Source: Anaerococcus sp. Marseille-Q5996 (GTDB lineage Bacteria; Bacillota; Clostridia; Tissierellales; Peptoniphilaceae). From it: a stretch of 64,000 nucleotides of DNA. A program made the translations under genes and the position numbers. The stretch's first letter is position 1; each line of letters begins with the position of its first letter. Below, one piece after another: positions 63,169-64,000 of this stretch. The notes under the pieces were generated by a model. The model was not told the DNA's origin. It saw only the letters and a list, made by a program, of their open reading frames with translations, and searched no databases. Where the stretch lies: positions 1 through 64,000 of the forward strand of contig NZ_CAMPPE010000005.1 of the NCBI RefSeq assembly GCF_946893725.1, in the 5' to 3' direction.

Positions 63169-64000
63169 CTATTTTGTAAGTTTTTCTATGATTTTTCTTT
63201 GAACAAAGGTTAAGAGCAAAAGCATCAGGAATAGTAAAACTGCAGCTGCCATTGCTTGTCCATAGCGGTATTCTACATAAAATTTATTGTAAATATAAAA
63301 CACGGCAGTCACAAGCCTATTTCCCACCCCCGCCTTTCCATTAAATAAGGCAAAAACTTCGTTATAAACCTTAAAAGCTTGGATGAAGCTTGTTAAAAAC
63401 AAAAATGTTATAATTTTGGAAAGGGCTGGTAGGGTAATCCTAAAAAATTGCTCAGACTTGCTCGCTCCAAAAGTTTCCGCTACCCTATAATAATTTTTAT
63501 CAATCCCCCTAAGGCCTGACAAAATAACTATGATATTAAAGGCTAGGCTGTTCCATATTCCAAAAATGATCAATGCTGGCATATTGTAATTGCGATTGTT
63601 CAAAAAATCAAAAGGCCCTATGCCAAATATTTCAAGAACATAATTGATAAATCCATATTGACCATGGAAAAGATATCTAAAAACAATCCCAATGGCAATT
63701 ACTGATGTAAGATAGGGAATAAAAAATATAGTCTCAAAAAACTCAGATCCTTTGATTTTTTCATGCAAGATTAGCGCTATAATCATTGAAATTATAAGAG
63801 ACAATGGCACAACCGTAACTGCATAAATGAAGGTATTTGTCATAGCAAGTTTAAATTGTGGGTCCTTAATTACCACAGGAAAGTTTGTAAATCCGATAAA
63901 AGTAGGATTTAGTATGCTATTTGACTGGGTTGACATTATAAATGTTCTAAAAAGTGGATAAATTGTAAAAATGCCTATAAAAATGATTGCTGGCAACAAA
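63169..64000 (-). CDS. Carbohydrate ABC transporter permease (MalF/UgpA type), 5' end outside window
   Basis: At least 277 residues are visible, beginning inside the first helix (LPAIIFIGIFTIYPLFRT). The start codon lies beyond position 64000, so it is partial at its N-terminus. The EAA loop is YYRVAETFGASKSEQFFRITLPALSK. The C-terminus is complete. It is coupled closely to the MalG-type gene (9 bases). Confidence 0.9.
   Translation of the reverse strand, partial: LLPAIIFIGIFTIYPLFRTFIMSTQSNSILNPTFIGFTNFPVVIKDPQFKLAMTNTFIYAVTVVPLSLIISMIIALILHEKIKGSEFFETIFFIPYLTSVIAIGIVFRYLFHGQYGFINYVLEIFGIGPFDFLNNRNYNMPALIIFGIWNSLAFNIIVILSGLRGIDKNYYRVAETFGASKSEQFFRITLPALSKIITFLFLTSFIQAFKVYNEVFALFNGKAGVGNRLVTAVFYIYNKFYVEYRYGQAMAAAVLLFLMLLLLTFVQRKIIEKLTK

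Overview
The window is a low-G+C Gram-positive (Firmicutes) chromosome segment. Markers are DUF951, the ctsR-mcsA-mcsB-clpC heat-shock operon, ECF vitamin transporters under FMN and TPP riboswitches, CarD, the DacF-type carboxypeptidase and strong AGGAGG ribosome-binding sites. Gene content and protein style look most like Peptoniphilaceae (Anaerococcus/Peptoniphilus group); this is an inference from recalled family features, not from a search. No tRNA, rRNA, CRISPR array, transposase or phage gene was seen. About 68 protein genes are present, densely packed and often overlapping by 1-20 bases (TAATG or ATGA junctions).

Layout. 1-331: three tandem consensus promoters firing leftward out of the window, probably for an rRNA operon. 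332-6041: DUF951, MscS channel, GDSL hydrolase, a eukaryote-type glycogen branching enzyme and an EF-G-like GTPase. 6192-9496: mannose-family PTS (IIAB, IIC, IID, ManO). 9573-11140: an oxidoreductase and a membrane protein. 11226-18145 (plus strand): M16C peptidase, XpaC-TelA pair, a free-standing FakA-like domain and a calcium-loop surface protein. 18226-22532: S41 peptidase and the t6A genes tsaD-rimI-tsaB-tsaE. 22607-23610: riboflavin transporter with an FMN riboswitch whose 5' side carries GC-rich covarying repeats. 23672-33095: orphan regulator, GpmA, MreB, MetK, IspF, IspD, YacL-type PIN/TRAM protein, CarD, lipid kinase and a GntR-regulated ABC exporter.

33249-36839: TPP riboswitch with ThiT, then a small exopolysaccharide group (SH3 lipoprotein, Wzz-like, EpsG-like) and an unassigned structured RNA. 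36936-48212: DUF1893 with an ECF S-component, DUF4097/DUF2089 pair, two glycolipid glycosyltransferases, an ABC system, HAD phosphatase, nicotinate phosphoribosyltransferase and an SDR. 48213-48576: a repeat pair, one copy interrupted by a 110-base palindromic insertion. 48577-55789: ManA, carboxypeptidase, FMN-binding lipoprotein, a probably frame-split membrane gene, RadA, glutamate-cysteine ligase, Ogt and peptidase E. 55897-60433: the CtsR regulon operon, in which McsB has lost its kinase residues. 60901-64000: a sugar ABC transporter running off the right edge.

The observations I rate highest are the kinase-dead McsB, the palindromic insertion at 48391-48500, the covarying GC-rich repeats beside the FMN riboswitch, the unassigned RNA at 36.6 kb, several genes whose -10 box sits about 6-7 bases before the ATG (leaderless candidates), and a lipoprotein gene that appears to need an AUU start.
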